This document shows, in pieces, positions 1-7,427 of a stretch of DNA of 64,000 nt. The position numbers and the translations under genes were made by a program. The DNA is from Streptomyces meridianus (GTDB lineage: Bacteria > Actinomycetota > Actinomycetes > Streptomycetales > Streptomycetaceae), in NCBI RefSeq assembly GCF_023703325.1, contig NZ_JAMQGM010000049.1:62001-126000 (forward strand), written 5' to 3'. Under the pieces are notes generated by a model. It did not search any database. It had not been told where the DNA came from and saw only the letters and a list, made by a program, of their open reading frames with translations. Numbering within the stretch: position 1 is the stretch's first letter; every line of letters starts with the position of its first letter.

Positions 1-510
1 GCCGTCGATGGCGATCCGCAGGTCCTCGCCGCGTGCGGCGAACACCTGCTCGTTGAGCAGCCGGTAGCGCGGATTGTCCGAGATGGAGTCGTGGGTGACG
101 TCCTGCTGCCGGAGAGTGGGCAGGATGCCGATCATGATCAGATGTGCGCCGGAGGGCGAGGACCGGGCCTCCGCGTGGTTCAGCGCGTCCCTGACCTCCT
201 GCTGCCATGCCCCCGGGCCGCCCGCGGTCAGCCTGCGGGGCGGGATGTTGATCTCCAGGTTGAACCGGCCGAGCTCTGTCGCCCAGGCCGGGTCGGCGAT
301 GGCACGCAGGACCTCGGTGTTGCGCATCAGCGGCTCCGCGGCCTCGTCCACCAGGTTCAGCTCGATCTCCAGCCCGACCTGCGGTCGTTCGGCGTCGAAC
401 CGCGACTCCGCCAGCATCCGCGCGAAGGAGTCCAGGCACACCTGCATCTTCTCGCGGTAGCGGCGGCGGTCGTCCCGGGTGAAGACGAGCGCGGGAACGT
501 CGCGTCCCAT
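1..510 (-). CDS. glutamate-cysteine-ligase-like protein (N-terminal part, cut by window edge)
   Basis: About 170 residues are visible, starting MGRDVPALVFTRDD at the ATG complement of 508-510, with GGGAGG just upstream. The core VGLEIELNLVDE, then LGRFNLEINIPPRRL and SGAHLIMIGILPTLRQ, matches the glutamate-cysteine ligase (GCS2-like) family, which joins glutamate to an amino or thiol partner using ATP. The GLEIELNLVD stretch holds the acidic residues expected to bind Mg-ATP. The C-terminal part lies beyond base 1, so completeness and substrate cannot be judged. Family members in Streptomyces are seldom characterised, so the exact product is uncertain. Confidence 0.8.
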   Translation of the reverse strand, partial: MGRDVPALVFTRDDRRRYREKMQVCLDSFARMLAESRFDAERPQVGLEIELNLVDEAAEPLMRNTEVLRAIADPAWATELGRFNLEINIPPRRLTAGGPGAWQQEVRDALNHAEARSSPSGAHLIMIGILPTLRQQDVTHDSISDNPRYRLLNEQVFAARGEDLRIAIDG

Positions 511-888
511 CGGCCCTCCCGAGAACCCTCGGCGGTGACTCTTTCAGCGTCGCACGCCGTCCCTGACCGGGCCAGCGGCCTCGGCAGGCCCGCCCGCGCC
601 GTGGTGGGTGTGGAAGACGGGCATGGCCGCGGCCCCACTCGATCGGCCGCCGGTTGACGGGCACGATGCACAGAAACGCGACGGCCTGCGAACCGGCGAG
701 CGCGCCCCGCCCCGGAAAGGCCCTGGGCCGGCCCCGCGTCCCTGGCCCCGGGGACCGGCACGTCACGAGGTTTTGCGGCACCACCTCCCGACGCCCCGGG
801 CGTTCCGGTGCGCCGCCCGTGCGCCCACGGCCGAGGAGGTCAAAGATTGAGAGTGAGGGGTACACCCAGCGAAACCCGGAGGACAGCG
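511..888. other. non-coding divergent region
   Basis: This 378-base stretch separates the ligase-like gene from the PRC-barrel gene, which diverge from it. Open frames here lack a ribosome site and recognisable protein. The only signal I see is GGGTAC near 858, described separately. Otherwise it is probably promoter and leader DNA for both sides. Confidence 0.5.
838..863 (+). promoter_or_regulatory. possible SigB-like promoter of the PRC-barrel gene
   Basis: GGGTAC at 858-863 matches the -10 of stress sigma factor SigB promoters in Streptomyces and lies 25 bases before the ATG at 889. The -35 match is poor: the nearest GGT is at 838-840 and does not fit GNNT at the expected 14-16 base spacing. 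Offered as a weak candidate because such PRC-barrel and small membrane proteins are often stress-induced. Confidence 0.25.
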
Positions 889-1245
889 ATGTTCGAGCCC
901 GGTGACATCCGTGAGTGGCGCGGCCACGACGTGGTCGGCTCCGACGGCCGGAAAATCGGTGCCCTGGAGTCGGTCTACGTCGACACCGGAACGGATCTGC
1001 CGTCCTTCGCGACCGTGACCGTGGGCGTGCCGACCCGTCGCCGTCTGGTCTTCGTGCCGCTGGCCGGTGCGCACGTCGGCCCCGGCTACCTGAAGGTCGG
1101 CTACTCCCGCGGCCTGGTGAGGAGCGCGCCCGCGATCGGAACCGACGGCGAACTGCCCGTCGAGGACGAGGAGGCGGTCTTCACCCACTACGACTTGACC
1201 TACGAGCGCGGCAGCGGCGGCGAACGACGCCTCGCCCGCCGCTGA
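889..1245 (+). CDS. PRC-barrel domain protein
   Basis: A 118-residue protein starting MFEPGDIREWRGHDVVGSDG; GGAGGA at 878-883 fixes the ATG at 889 rather than upstream codons of the same frame. The N-terminal 80 residues fit the PRC-barrel fold: a 'D-V-V-G-S-D-G-R-K-I-G' strand, then ATVTVG and RLVFVPLAGA strands. The tail (EDEEAVFTHYDLTYERG) is typical of actinobacterial members that carry a short acidic C terminus. PRC-barrels bind RNA or partner proteins; no enzymatic role is expected. The small membrane protein follows after 25 bases, probably in one transcript. Confidence 0.85.
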   Translation: MFEPGDIREWRGHDVVGSDGRKIGALESVYVDTGTDLPSFATVTVGVPTRRRLVFVPLAGAHVGPGYLKVGYSRGLVRSAPAIGTDGELPVEDEEAVFTHYDLTYERGSGGERRLARR

Positions 1246-1270
1246 AGCGCACGAGGCGGAGGGCCGAGAA

Positions 1271-1438
1271 ATGGTGCTGATCCTGTCGCTCATCCTGGTC
1301 GCCATGGTGCTGGGCCTCATCGGCGCCGTCGTCGAGGGGCTGCTGGCACTGCTGGTCATCGGGATCATCGTCTTCGTGGCGGCCGTACTGCTCGGCGTGC
1401 TGCGGGCGCACCGGGCGTACAAGCGAACCCGCCGCTGA
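1271..1438 (+). CDS. small hydrophobic membrane protein, 55 residues
   Basis: ATG at 1271 follows GGCGGAGGG (1256-1264) and gives 55 residues: two closely spaced hydrophobic segments (LILSLILVAMVLGLIGAVV and LLALLVIGIIVFVAAVLLGVL) and a basic tail ending KRTRR. This predicts a membrane hairpin with a cytoplasmic basic end. It lies 25 bases after the PRC-barrel gene on the same strand. Short proteins of this kind next to stress genes are common in Streptomyces, but no function is known. Confidence 0.75.
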   Translation: MVLILSLILVAMVLGLIGAVVEGLLALLVIGIIVFVAAVLLGVLRAHRAYKRTRR

Positions 1439-1472
1439 GCGTCCCACCCGCCGCGGGGCGCTGCACGCTGCC

Positions 1473-2321
1473 TCACCGGCGGCGCATCGCCCGGACCAGC
1501 CGCGGGCGTTCCTCGTGGAGGACGCGCCCGACCAGGGCGCCGCCGAACACCACGAATCCGACCCCCACCAGCCAGGACTGGATGACCAGGACGGTGCCGA
1601 TGGGACCGTACGTCACCGCGTTGGTGGCGATCAGCGGGGAGAACACCAACTGCGAGAAGACCCGCAGCCCGGTCAGCCCGAGGACGGTCGTCACTGCGCC
1701 CGGCAGCACCGCGCCCCAGTCGACGCGCCCGGCCAGCAGCAGGTGCTGGGACCACCAGAAGAACAGCAGTGAGCTGCTCACGGTGATCAGCAGCCGCACC
1801 CAGGAAGCCGCGACGGGCTCGGGCTCCAGGGTGACCTTCGCGGACAGGAAGAGATAGCCGGTGAGCAGTGCGAGCCACAGCACGTGCCGCCACATGGTGC
1901 CCCAGTGGGCGGCGGGCAGATCCCAGACCTTTTCGTAGCCGGTCTGGACCGCGGAGCTGAACGCCAGACCGAAGAATGCGAGCGCCGCCAGGCCGAAGGC
2001 CGTTGTGGACTGCAGGGCGCGTTGCGGCTGGGCGAACAGGAGCTCCACCGCCCGTTGCGAGGCCGGTGACACCCCGATGGCCTCGCTCAGCCATTCCGCG
2101 AAGCCGCGCCCGTTCTCGGGGTCGGTCGCGGCGACCACGATCAGCAGCGGGGCCAGGGTGAGGGTGCCCAGGGCCGCGAAGCCCAGCGCCCGGTGCATCA
2201 ACTCGAGTTCGTAACCCCGCCGCCAGCCCCGTCCCACGGGCGTGTGCTCGAACCTGTGGCGGATCCGCTTCCGGAGGGCGGCCGGCCCGTGGGGCGGTCC
2301 GGCCGATGACTTCTTGGACAT
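1473..2321 (-). CDS. YihY/BrkB family membrane protein
   Basis: A 282-residue integral membrane protein starting MSKKSSAGPPHG. After a basic N-terminal segment it has about six hydrophobic helices, including LGFAALGTLTLAPLLIVVAA, TTAFGLAALAFFGLAFSSAV and the C-terminal TVLVIQSWLVGVGFVVFGGALVGRVL. The family was once called ribonuclease BN in error; its members are inner-membrane proteins of unknown function, some linked to serum resistance. It stands alone between convergent small genes and the upstream MFS unit, which has its own terminator. The ribosome site is weak (GGACGG). Confidence 0.85.
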   Translation of the reverse strand: MSKKSSAGPPHGPAALRKRIRHRFEHTPVGRGWRRGYELELMHRALGFAALGTLTLAPLLIVVAATDPENGRGFAEWLSEAIGVSPASQRAVELLFAQPQRALQSTTAFGLAALAFFGLAFSSAVQTGYEKVWDLPAAHWGTMWRHVLWLALLTGYLFLSAKVTLEPEPVAASWVRLLITVSSSLLFFWWSQHLLLAGRVDWGAVLPGAVTTVLGLTGLRVFSQLVFSPLIATNAVTYGPIGTVLVIQSWLVGVGFVVFGGALVGRVLHEERPRLVRAMRRR

Positions 2322-2369
2322 GACCGTCCACTACCACGCTCGGCGGTCCGGTGGCGGAAACGGCCCTTC

Positions 2370-2428
2370 CGCACGCCCCGAATGGCGGTGCCGTCCACAC
2401 CGGACGGCACCGCCATTCGGGGCGTGCG
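2370..2428 (-). terminator. perfect 27-bp stem-loop terminator
   Basis: Bases 2370-2396 and 2402-2428 are exact inverted copies (27 pairs) around the five-base loop ACACC. It begins 15 bases past the stop of the ACS-type MFS gene at 2443 and before the BrkB start, so it most likely ends the MFS transcript. No U-run follows, as is usual in Streptomyces. Confidence 0.85.
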
Positions 2429-2442
2429 CTGCCGTTGGTTCG

Positions 2443-3753
2443 TCAGCCGGATTCGGCGAGGGCGACGGCACCGTCGACGATGCCGGGGGTGCGCACCGCC
2501 CACATCAGCGACGCCGCTGCGACCAGGCAGCCCGCCATGGTCAGGAAGGACGCGGCCGTGGAACCCGTGACGTCGTTCAGCATGCCGACCAGGTAGCTTC
2601 CGGCGAAGGCGCCGAGGGCCCCGAAGGAGTTGATGAGCGCGATCGCCGCTCCGCTGACGGACTGCGGGAGGAACTCGGGGATCGTCGCGAAGTACGGGCC
2701 GTAGGGCGCGTACATGGCAGCGGCCGCCAGGCAGAGCAGCGGGAACGACAGCCAGAACGCGTCCCCCAGCAGGTAGGAACCGTAGAAGGCGGCGGCGGCC
2801 AGCAGCAGCCAGGGCCAGACGAATCGGCTGCGGTTGCCGGCCCGGTCCGAGGCCCTGCTGTTCACCAGCATCGCGGCGCACGCGAACGCGTACGGCGTGG
2901 CGGAGATGACGCCGGTCATACCGATGCCCTCGTGGCTGCCGGCACTGACGATGGACGGCAGCCAGAAGACGAAGCCGTACACACCCACGCTCCACAGGAA
3001 GTACTGCAGGGAGAGCAGGATGACGTTCCGTGAGCGCAGAGCGGCGAGGTAGCCGTCGGAGGACGGGAGCTGCTGCTGCTCGGCGTCGAGCGCCTCCTCG
3101 AGGTCCTTGCGCTCGGACTCGGAGAGCCAGGCGGCGTCCCGGGGCCGGTCGTCGATGAACCGGTGGAACACCACGGCCCACAGCAGGGCCGGGATGCCCT
3201 GGGCGATGAACATGCCCTGCCAGCCGATCCATTCGACCAGGTAGCCGGAGACGACGGTCAGCCAGAGCACCGTGACGGGGTTGCCGAGGATCAGCCAGGT
3301 GTTGGCCCGCCCGCGCTCCTGCTTGGTGAACCAGTGGGTGATGTGGATGACCATCGCCGGCAGCACCGCCGCCTCGGACACCCCGAGCAGGAAGCGCACG
3401 GCCATGAGGACCCGGACGTCGGCGATCAGGCCCTGCGCGGTGGCCAGCAGGCCCCAGAGGACCAGACACCACACGATGAGTTGTTTGACGCTCCGCCGCT
3501 CGGCATAGACGGCACCGGGGATCTGGAACGCGAAGTAGCCCAGGAAGAAGAGGGATCCGAGCAGCGCGGAGACCGAACCCGTGATCCGGAGGTCCTCCGC
3601 CATGCTGCCGGCCACGGCGACGGAGAAGTTGGACCGCTCCAGGTAGGCGAAGCTGTAGGTCACGAAGACGACGGGCATCAGCCGCGTCCAGCGCTGTCTG
3701 CTGAGGACGACGGCCGTCGGGCTCGCCGGGGCTGACGGAGTCGGGGTCGACAT
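2443..3753 (-). CDS. MFS transporter, ACS (anion:cation symporter) type
   Basis: Start chosen at ATG 3753 (MSTPTPSAPASP), nine bases after GAAAGG; upstream in-frame codons overlap the divergent regulator. The 436-residue product has twelve predicted helices. YLERSNFSVAVAGSMAEDL in helix 1 and the following GYFAFQIPGAVYAER are hallmarks of the ACS family, which imports organic anions such as sugar acids, tartrate or aromatic acids with protons. A cytoplasmic loop (SESERKDLEEALDAEQQ) sits between the halves. The divergent IclR gene, with operators in the shared promoter region, suggests IclR control of an organic-acid uptake system. Substrate unknown. Confidence 0.9.
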   Translation of the reverse strand: MSTPTPSAPASPTAVVLSRQRWTRLMPVVFVTYSFAYLERSNFSVAVAGSMAEDLRITGSVSALLGSLFFLGYFAFQIPGAVYAERRSVKQLIVWCLVLWGLLATAQGLIADVRVLMAVRFLLGVSEAAVLPAMVIHITHWFTKQERGRANTWLILGNPVTVLWLTVVSGYLVEWIGWQGMFIAQGIPALLWAVVFHRFIDDRPRDAAWLSESERKDLEEALDAEQQQLPSSDGYLAALRSRNVILLSLQYFLWSVGVYGFVFWLPSIVSAGSHEGIGMTGVISATPYAFACAAMLVNSRASDRAGNRSRFVWPWLLLAAAAFYGSYLLGDAFWLSFPLLCLAAAAMYAPYGPYFATIPEFLPQSVSGAAIALINSFGALGAFAGSYLVGMLNDVTGSTAASFLTMAGCLVAAASLMWAVRTPGIVDGAVALAESG

Positions 3754-3819
3754 GGGGGATGGCCTTTCGCCCGGGGTGCGTGAAGGGCCGCCGGGAGGGG
3801 TGATGCGGCGACGGCAACG

Positions 3820-3848
3820 ATGATCGACGCGGGCCCGTGTACTGTCAA
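3820..3848 (-). promoter_or_regulatory. sigma-70-type promoter of the ACS permease
   Basis: Read on the minus strand, TTGACA (complement of 3843-3848), a 17-base spacer and GATCAT (complement of 3820-3825) form a good housekeeping promoter about 65 bases before the permease start. The IclR-type repeats lie immediately upstream of its -35. Confidence 0.6.
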
Positions 3849-3855
3849 TGAATCT

Positions 3856-3892
3856 TGCCGAACAACGGCATGGCTTGCCGTCATATGGCAAG
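3856..3892. promoter_or_regulatory. tandem inverted repeats, likely IclR operators
   Basis: Two short palindromes sit side by side: TGCCG-N5-CGGCA at 3856-3870 and CTTGCC-N7-GGCAAG at 3874-3892. They share the half-site TTGCCG. They abut the permease promoter and end eight bases before the regulator's ATG, so one protein bound here could control both genes and its own synthesis. Confidence 0.6.
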
Positions 3893-3900
3893 ATGGGGGC

Positions 3901-4674
3901 ATGCCCGATTCTGCAGCGCCCTCGGACATGGTGGGCAAGGCACTCCATGTGCTCGGCATGCTCGGCCGGTACCCGTCCGGCGCCGTCCTCTCCGAACTGG
4001 CCCGTACCTCGGGGTTCCCGACGAGCACCTGCTACCGGCTGCTCAAGTCGCTCGCCCGCGACCGTTTCGTGGAGTTCGATCCCCGAACGAAGCGGTACAC
4101 GCTGGGCCTGCGCGTCTACCAGCTGGGGCAGTCCGTCTCCCAGGCACACGGATTCACCGGCATCGCTCTTCCCGTGATGCGCAGGCTGGCCGAACTCACC
4201 CGCGAGGCCGTGCTGATGGCGGTGCCTGACGGCGACCGGATGATCTACATCCACCACGTACAGGGGCCGCAGCAGGTCAGCGTCCAAGGAGAGCCGGGCC
4301 GGCACGGTCCCCTCCACTGCACGTCGATGGGCAAGGTGCTCGTCGCCTTCTCTCCGGAGAGGGAGCGTGAACACCTACTGGAATCCATCGAGTTGACGCC
4401 ACTCGGCCCCAACGCCATCGTGGAGCGATCGGCATTCCGCGCCGAAATCGACCGCACGCGTACCGAACACCACGCGGTCGCCGACGAGGAGCACGAACCG
4501 GGCATCAGGGCGCTGGGCGTTCCCATCCTCGGCGCCGACGGGACGGCCCGCGCGGCCCTCTCCGTCGCGGCCCCCGCCTACCGCATGGACCTACCCGAAC
4601 TGCTGCGCCTGCGACCGGCCCTGACCAACGCAGCCCAGGAACTCGCGGTGCTCCTTCCCTCCGGCGCTTACTGA
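3901..4674 (+). CDS. IclR family transcriptional regulator
   Basis: ATG at 3901 (MPDSAAPSDMVGKALHVL) gives 257 residues, the normal IclR length. Residues 8-70 form the winged helix-turn-helix (GAVLSELARTSGFPTSTCYRLLKSLARDRFVEFD). The rest is the IclR effector domain with GRHGPLHCTSMGKVLVAF and DEEHEPGIRALGVPI, which binds small organic acids. It diverges from the ACS permease, so it probably represses or activates uptake and use of that solute. A longer in-frame start at 3820 exists but lacks a ribosome site. Confidence 0.92.
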   Translation: MPDSAAPSDMVGKALHVLGMLGRYPSGAVLSELARTSGFPTSTCYRLLKSLARDRFVEFDPRTKRYTLGLRVYQLGQSVSQAHGFTGIALPVMRRLAELTREAVLMAVPDGDRMIYIHHVQGPQQVSVQGEPGRHGPLHCTSMGKVLVAFSPEREREHLLESIELTPLGPNAIVERSAFRAEIDRTRTEHHAVADEEHEPGIRALGVPILGADGTARAALSVAAPAYRMDLPELLRLRPALTNAAQELAVLLPSGAY

Positions 4675-4767
4675 CGTCCGAGGGGAACGGCGCACCCAGC
4701 GCCCAGGGACCCACGAGGAAGGGCCGGGGCAAGGGAAGAAACCGCCGACGGAAGGCGTTCACCCGAC

Positions 4768-5466
4768 ATGGCTGTCATCCACAACACCACCATGACTCCC
4801 GGCAAGCTGGAGCTGCTCGCGGCCTGGCTGCCCGGGGAGCCGTGGTACGTCGGCGCGGAGCGCGAACCGAGACTGTCCAAGGCCGGCGGCTTCCGGCTCG
4901 ACGACCCGCAGGGCGAGGTCGGGATCGAGTTCATGGTGGTCACGGACGAGTCCGGCGATCGACCGGTCTCCTACCACGTCCCCCTGACCTACCGCGGGGC
5001 ACCGCTCGCCGGAGCCGACGGGGGCCTCATCGGCACCTCCGAGCACGGGGTGCTGGGACGGCGATGGGTGTACGACGGTGCCCATGACCCGGTGCTCGTC
5101 GCCCAGTTGCTCGCACTCCTCCAAGGCCGCGCAGAGCCGCAGGCCCAGAGCATGACCGACACCCGTGACCCTTCCGTCACCGCCTGCTTCGCCGGCCCCG
5201 GCTTCCCGGCGGACGCGAGGCCGACGACCGTCGCCGACGGATCGCAGGGCACCCGCATCGTTGTGGAAGCCGACGCCGCATCGGGCGTCGGCACCGGGTC
5301 AGCGCGACGTCTGACGATCGAGGTGGCGCGCGTCCTCCGACCGGACCCGCAGACCTCCCGGGCGGACGTGTCCCCGTCCGGCGGACACGTCACCGCGGGC
5401 TGGCGGACGCCGGACGGCCGTGCGTGCCGGGGCCGGTTCGCCGTCCTCCACGACGCGTCGACCTGA
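4768..5466 (+). CDS. stand-alone maltokinase N-terminal cap-like protein
   Basis: A 232-residue protein starting MAVIHNTTMTPGKLELLAAW. Residues 1-115 match the N-terminal cap domain of maltokinase: WLPGEPWYVG, AGGFRLDDPQGEVGIEFMVV, YHVPLTYRGAPL and GTSEHGVLGRRWVYDGAHDPV. In maltokinase this cap precedes a kinase domain; here no kinase residues follow, and the last 110 residues are weakly conserved and end after GRFAVLHDAST. The product is therefore not a maltokinase. Similar stand-alone cap proteins occur in actinobacteria without a known role. GGAAGG precedes the ATG by twelve bases. It appears monocistronic. Confidence 0.85.
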   Translation: MAVIHNTTMTPGKLELLAAWLPGEPWYVGAEREPRLSKAGGFRLDDPQGEVGIEFMVVTDESGDRPVSYHVPLTYRGAPLAGADGGLIGTSEHGVLGRRWVYDGAHDPVLVAQLLALLQGRAEPQAQSMTDTRDPSVTACFAGPGFPADARPTTVADGSQGTRIVVEADAASGVGTGSARRLTIEVARVLRPDPQTSRADVSPSGGHVTAGWRTPDGRACRGRFAVLHDAST

Positions 5467-5690
5467 CCGCTGCTGGAAAAGCGCCGGGTCGTGCCCCCGG
5501 CGAGGCGTGCGACCAGCGTTTCGGGACGCGACCTCATGCGTCGTGGGGGGCATGCCCGCGACGGATGCCGTCCCGCCGCAGGCAGGCCACTCTCCGAGCC
5601 GGTGCCCGCGTCCGTTCCGACCGGACAGCGGGTGAAGACCCGTCCCGCAGACCGAACTTGCGGAACCAGCGGCCCGGCCGGCGTGGGGTC

Positions 5691-6065
5691 TCACTCCCCG
5701 TCGAGGTCGGCGACCAAGCGCTTGGGGGCGATCACGCGATAGCTCTCCTCCACCCATTCGCACAGCAGCTCGCCGGCCGGCGTGCCTCCACCGGTCAGAG
5801 GGACGGAGACCCAGCCGGATCTGCCGAGCCCGTACCCCGCCGGCTCCGCGCCGGCCACGGTGAGCGCGTGGGCGTGCACCGCTTCGTCCCTCAGCTTGAC
5901 CGTTATGAGCGGCGGACGGGTGCTGTCGCCGGAACCGAGGAAGACGAAGACCTTGCGATTGACCTTCACCACGCTCTCGCCCCACGGGAACTCCTCGACC
6001 GCTCCCGGCAGGCCGAGTGCGAACCGCCGCACTGCATCGCGTGCCCCGGCAGGCCCCTTCGCCAT
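5691..6065 (-). CDS. MmcQ/YjbR family DNA-binding-like protein
   Basis: ATG complement of 6063-6065 follows GGGAGG and gives 124 residues (MAKGPAGARDAVRRFALGLP). The motifs FPWGESVVKVNRKVFVFLG, ITVKLRDEA and the C-terminal WVEESYRVIAPKRL define the MmcQ/YjbR family, which has a double-wing fold that resembles DNA-binding proteins but is biochemically uncharacterised. Family length is about 115-125, so it is complete. No partner gene is evident; the next gene on the strand starts 220 bases upstream. Confidence 0.88.
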   Translation of the reverse strand: MAKGPAGARDAVRRFALGLPGAVEEFPWGESVVKVNRKVFVFLGSGDSTRPPLITVKLRDEAVHAHALTVAGAEPAGYGLGRSGWVSVPLTGGGTPAGELLCEWVEESYRVIAPKRLVADLDGE

Positions 6066-6141
6066 GTCCGCCTCCCGGAGTCTCGCTGCAGATGCCGTGC
6101 TCCCAGGCCAGACACAGGTGTGAGTATCAGCCCTGATGGCG

Positions 6142-6158
6142 CGTCCGCCCGGCGGACG
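6142..6158 (-). terminator. short GC-rich hairpin
   Basis: CGTCCGC (6142-6148), loop CCG, GCGGACG (6152-6158). It lies about 128 bases past the stop of the enoyl-reductase-like gene and just before the MmcQ/YjbR gene, so it may separate the two. A second weaker inverted repeat, GACCGG-N7-CCGGTC, is at 6169-6187. Confidence 0.35.
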
Positions 6159-6285
6159 GGGGCTTCCCGACCGGCCCTCCACCGGTCGCCGGAAGAGTCG
6201 CGGAGCCCGGTCGGGACGGCTGTTCGAGTGACGGGGATACGCCGCGACCACAGCAGCCCGGCGCACGGCGTCGGTGGCCTGCCCG

Positions 6286-7317
6286 CTACCGGCGCAGTTC
6301 CAGGGAGATGTGCGCGGACAGCGAGCGGAGGAAGTCGGGCGCGTCGAAGATCCTGCCGGCGGAGGCGACGCCGGCCGTTCCGGTCCGTCCCGTGACGATG
6401 CGGTCGACCGCCTCCACGACGAGCGGTGCGGTGACGGCGTAGATGTCCTGACCGCTCGCCCATGCGCGCCGTTCGGTGCCGCGGGAGCGCACGACGACAT
6501 CGATGAGGAAGGTCTGGGCGGACCGCCCCCGCTCGTCGACCGCGGCCGGTGCCCGTGTGTCCGGGGCGGACACGTCCCTGGCCGCCTCGATCGTCATGGA
6601 GGTGCGCACCTCGGGGACGGACAGGTGGCTGGGAACGGTGACGACGTCAGCCATCGTGAACTCCCCGATGACGGCCCGGGGGCCCATCGGATCCGGAAAG
6701 GGCCAGAGCAGCGTCGGCGGATCGTCGTGGCGGTACTCCAACCGCCCGTTCGCGTAGCGGACACGTCGGCCGCCCCGTCGCTGCCGGGAGACCGCGCCCG
6801 CAGCACGCGTCCCGGCGGTGGGGTGCCAACTGCTGAGCCCGTACGCGATGTGCACCTCGTCGGCTGCCGCCCAGTCGCCCATCGCGGCGGTGGTCAGCAG
6901 GTCGCCGAGGCCGCCGAAGAAGGCCATCGCAGGGACGATCACCGCTCCCGCGGCGCGAGCGCGGTCCGTGAAGCGTGCGAAGGTGTCGACGTTGGCCTCG
7001 ATCTCGGCCGCCACATCCACATACGGGATCCCGGCGCGCAGGGCCGCCTCGATCACGGGAGCGGCCGTCGTGGCGAAGGGCCCGGCACAGTTGACCACGG
7101 CCGCCGCACCGGCCAGTGCGCGGTCGAGCGAGGCCGGCTCACCGACCGACGCCGGGCGGACGTCCAGTCCGGGCTGGGATGCCTGCAACACCTTCAGCTT
7201 GGCGGCGTCCCTGCCGGAAAGAACCGGGACGAACCCGCGCTCCCGCAGCTGTGCCACCACAAAGCGCCCGGTGTGCCCGTACGCGCCGAACACCGCCACC
7301 GCCTGCCCCGACCCCAT
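6286..7317 (-). CDS. saccharopine-dehydrogenase-like (trans-acting enoyl reductase type) oxidoreductase
   Basis: ATG complement of 7315-7317 is preceded by GGAGGAG, giving 343 residues. The N-terminal Rossmann fold reads VAVFGAYGHTGRFVVAQL; AAVVNCAGPF and YVDVAAEIE follow as in saccharopine-dehydrogenase-like NAD(P)-binding proteins, a family that includes trans-acting enoyl reductases of lipid synthesis. The C-terminal half (FFGGLGDLLTTAAMGDW, then SGQDIYAVTAPLVVEAVDRI) keeps the family pattern. It diverges from the GlxA-type regulator with 110 bases between, so that regulator may control it. Substrate not predictable. Confidence 0.82.
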   Translation of the reverse strand: MGSGQAVAVFGAYGHTGRFVVAQLRERGFVPVLSGRDAAKLKVLQASQPGLDVRPASVGEPASLDRALAGAAAVVNCAGPFATTAAPVIEAALRAGIPYVDVAAEIEANVDTFARFTDRARAAGAVIVPAMAFFGGLGDLLTTAAMGDWAAADEVHIAYGLSSWHPTAGTRAAGAVSRQRRGGRRVRYANGRLEYRHDDPPTLLWPFPDPMGPRAVIGEFTMADVVTVPSHLSVPEVRTSMTIEAARDVSAPDTRAPAAVDERGRSAQTFLIDVVVRSRGTERRAWASGQDIYAVTAPLVVEAVDRIVTGRTGTAGVASAGRIFDAPDFLRSLSAHISLELRR

Positions 7318-7427
7318 GAGTTCTCCTCCGTGCTCCAGTGATCCGCTGAGATCCGTCACGGACATCCTGACGAGGGCGGGCCTCCCGCACGAGCGTCCGG
7401 AACGCCATCCCCCGTACAGTTCCCGAC

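Noticed and set aside
5467-5690. Possible small genes after the maltokinase cap gene
   Set aside because: Frames are short, lack ribosome sites and overlap each other; only a weak CGGGT-GAAG-ACCCG hairpin is visible.
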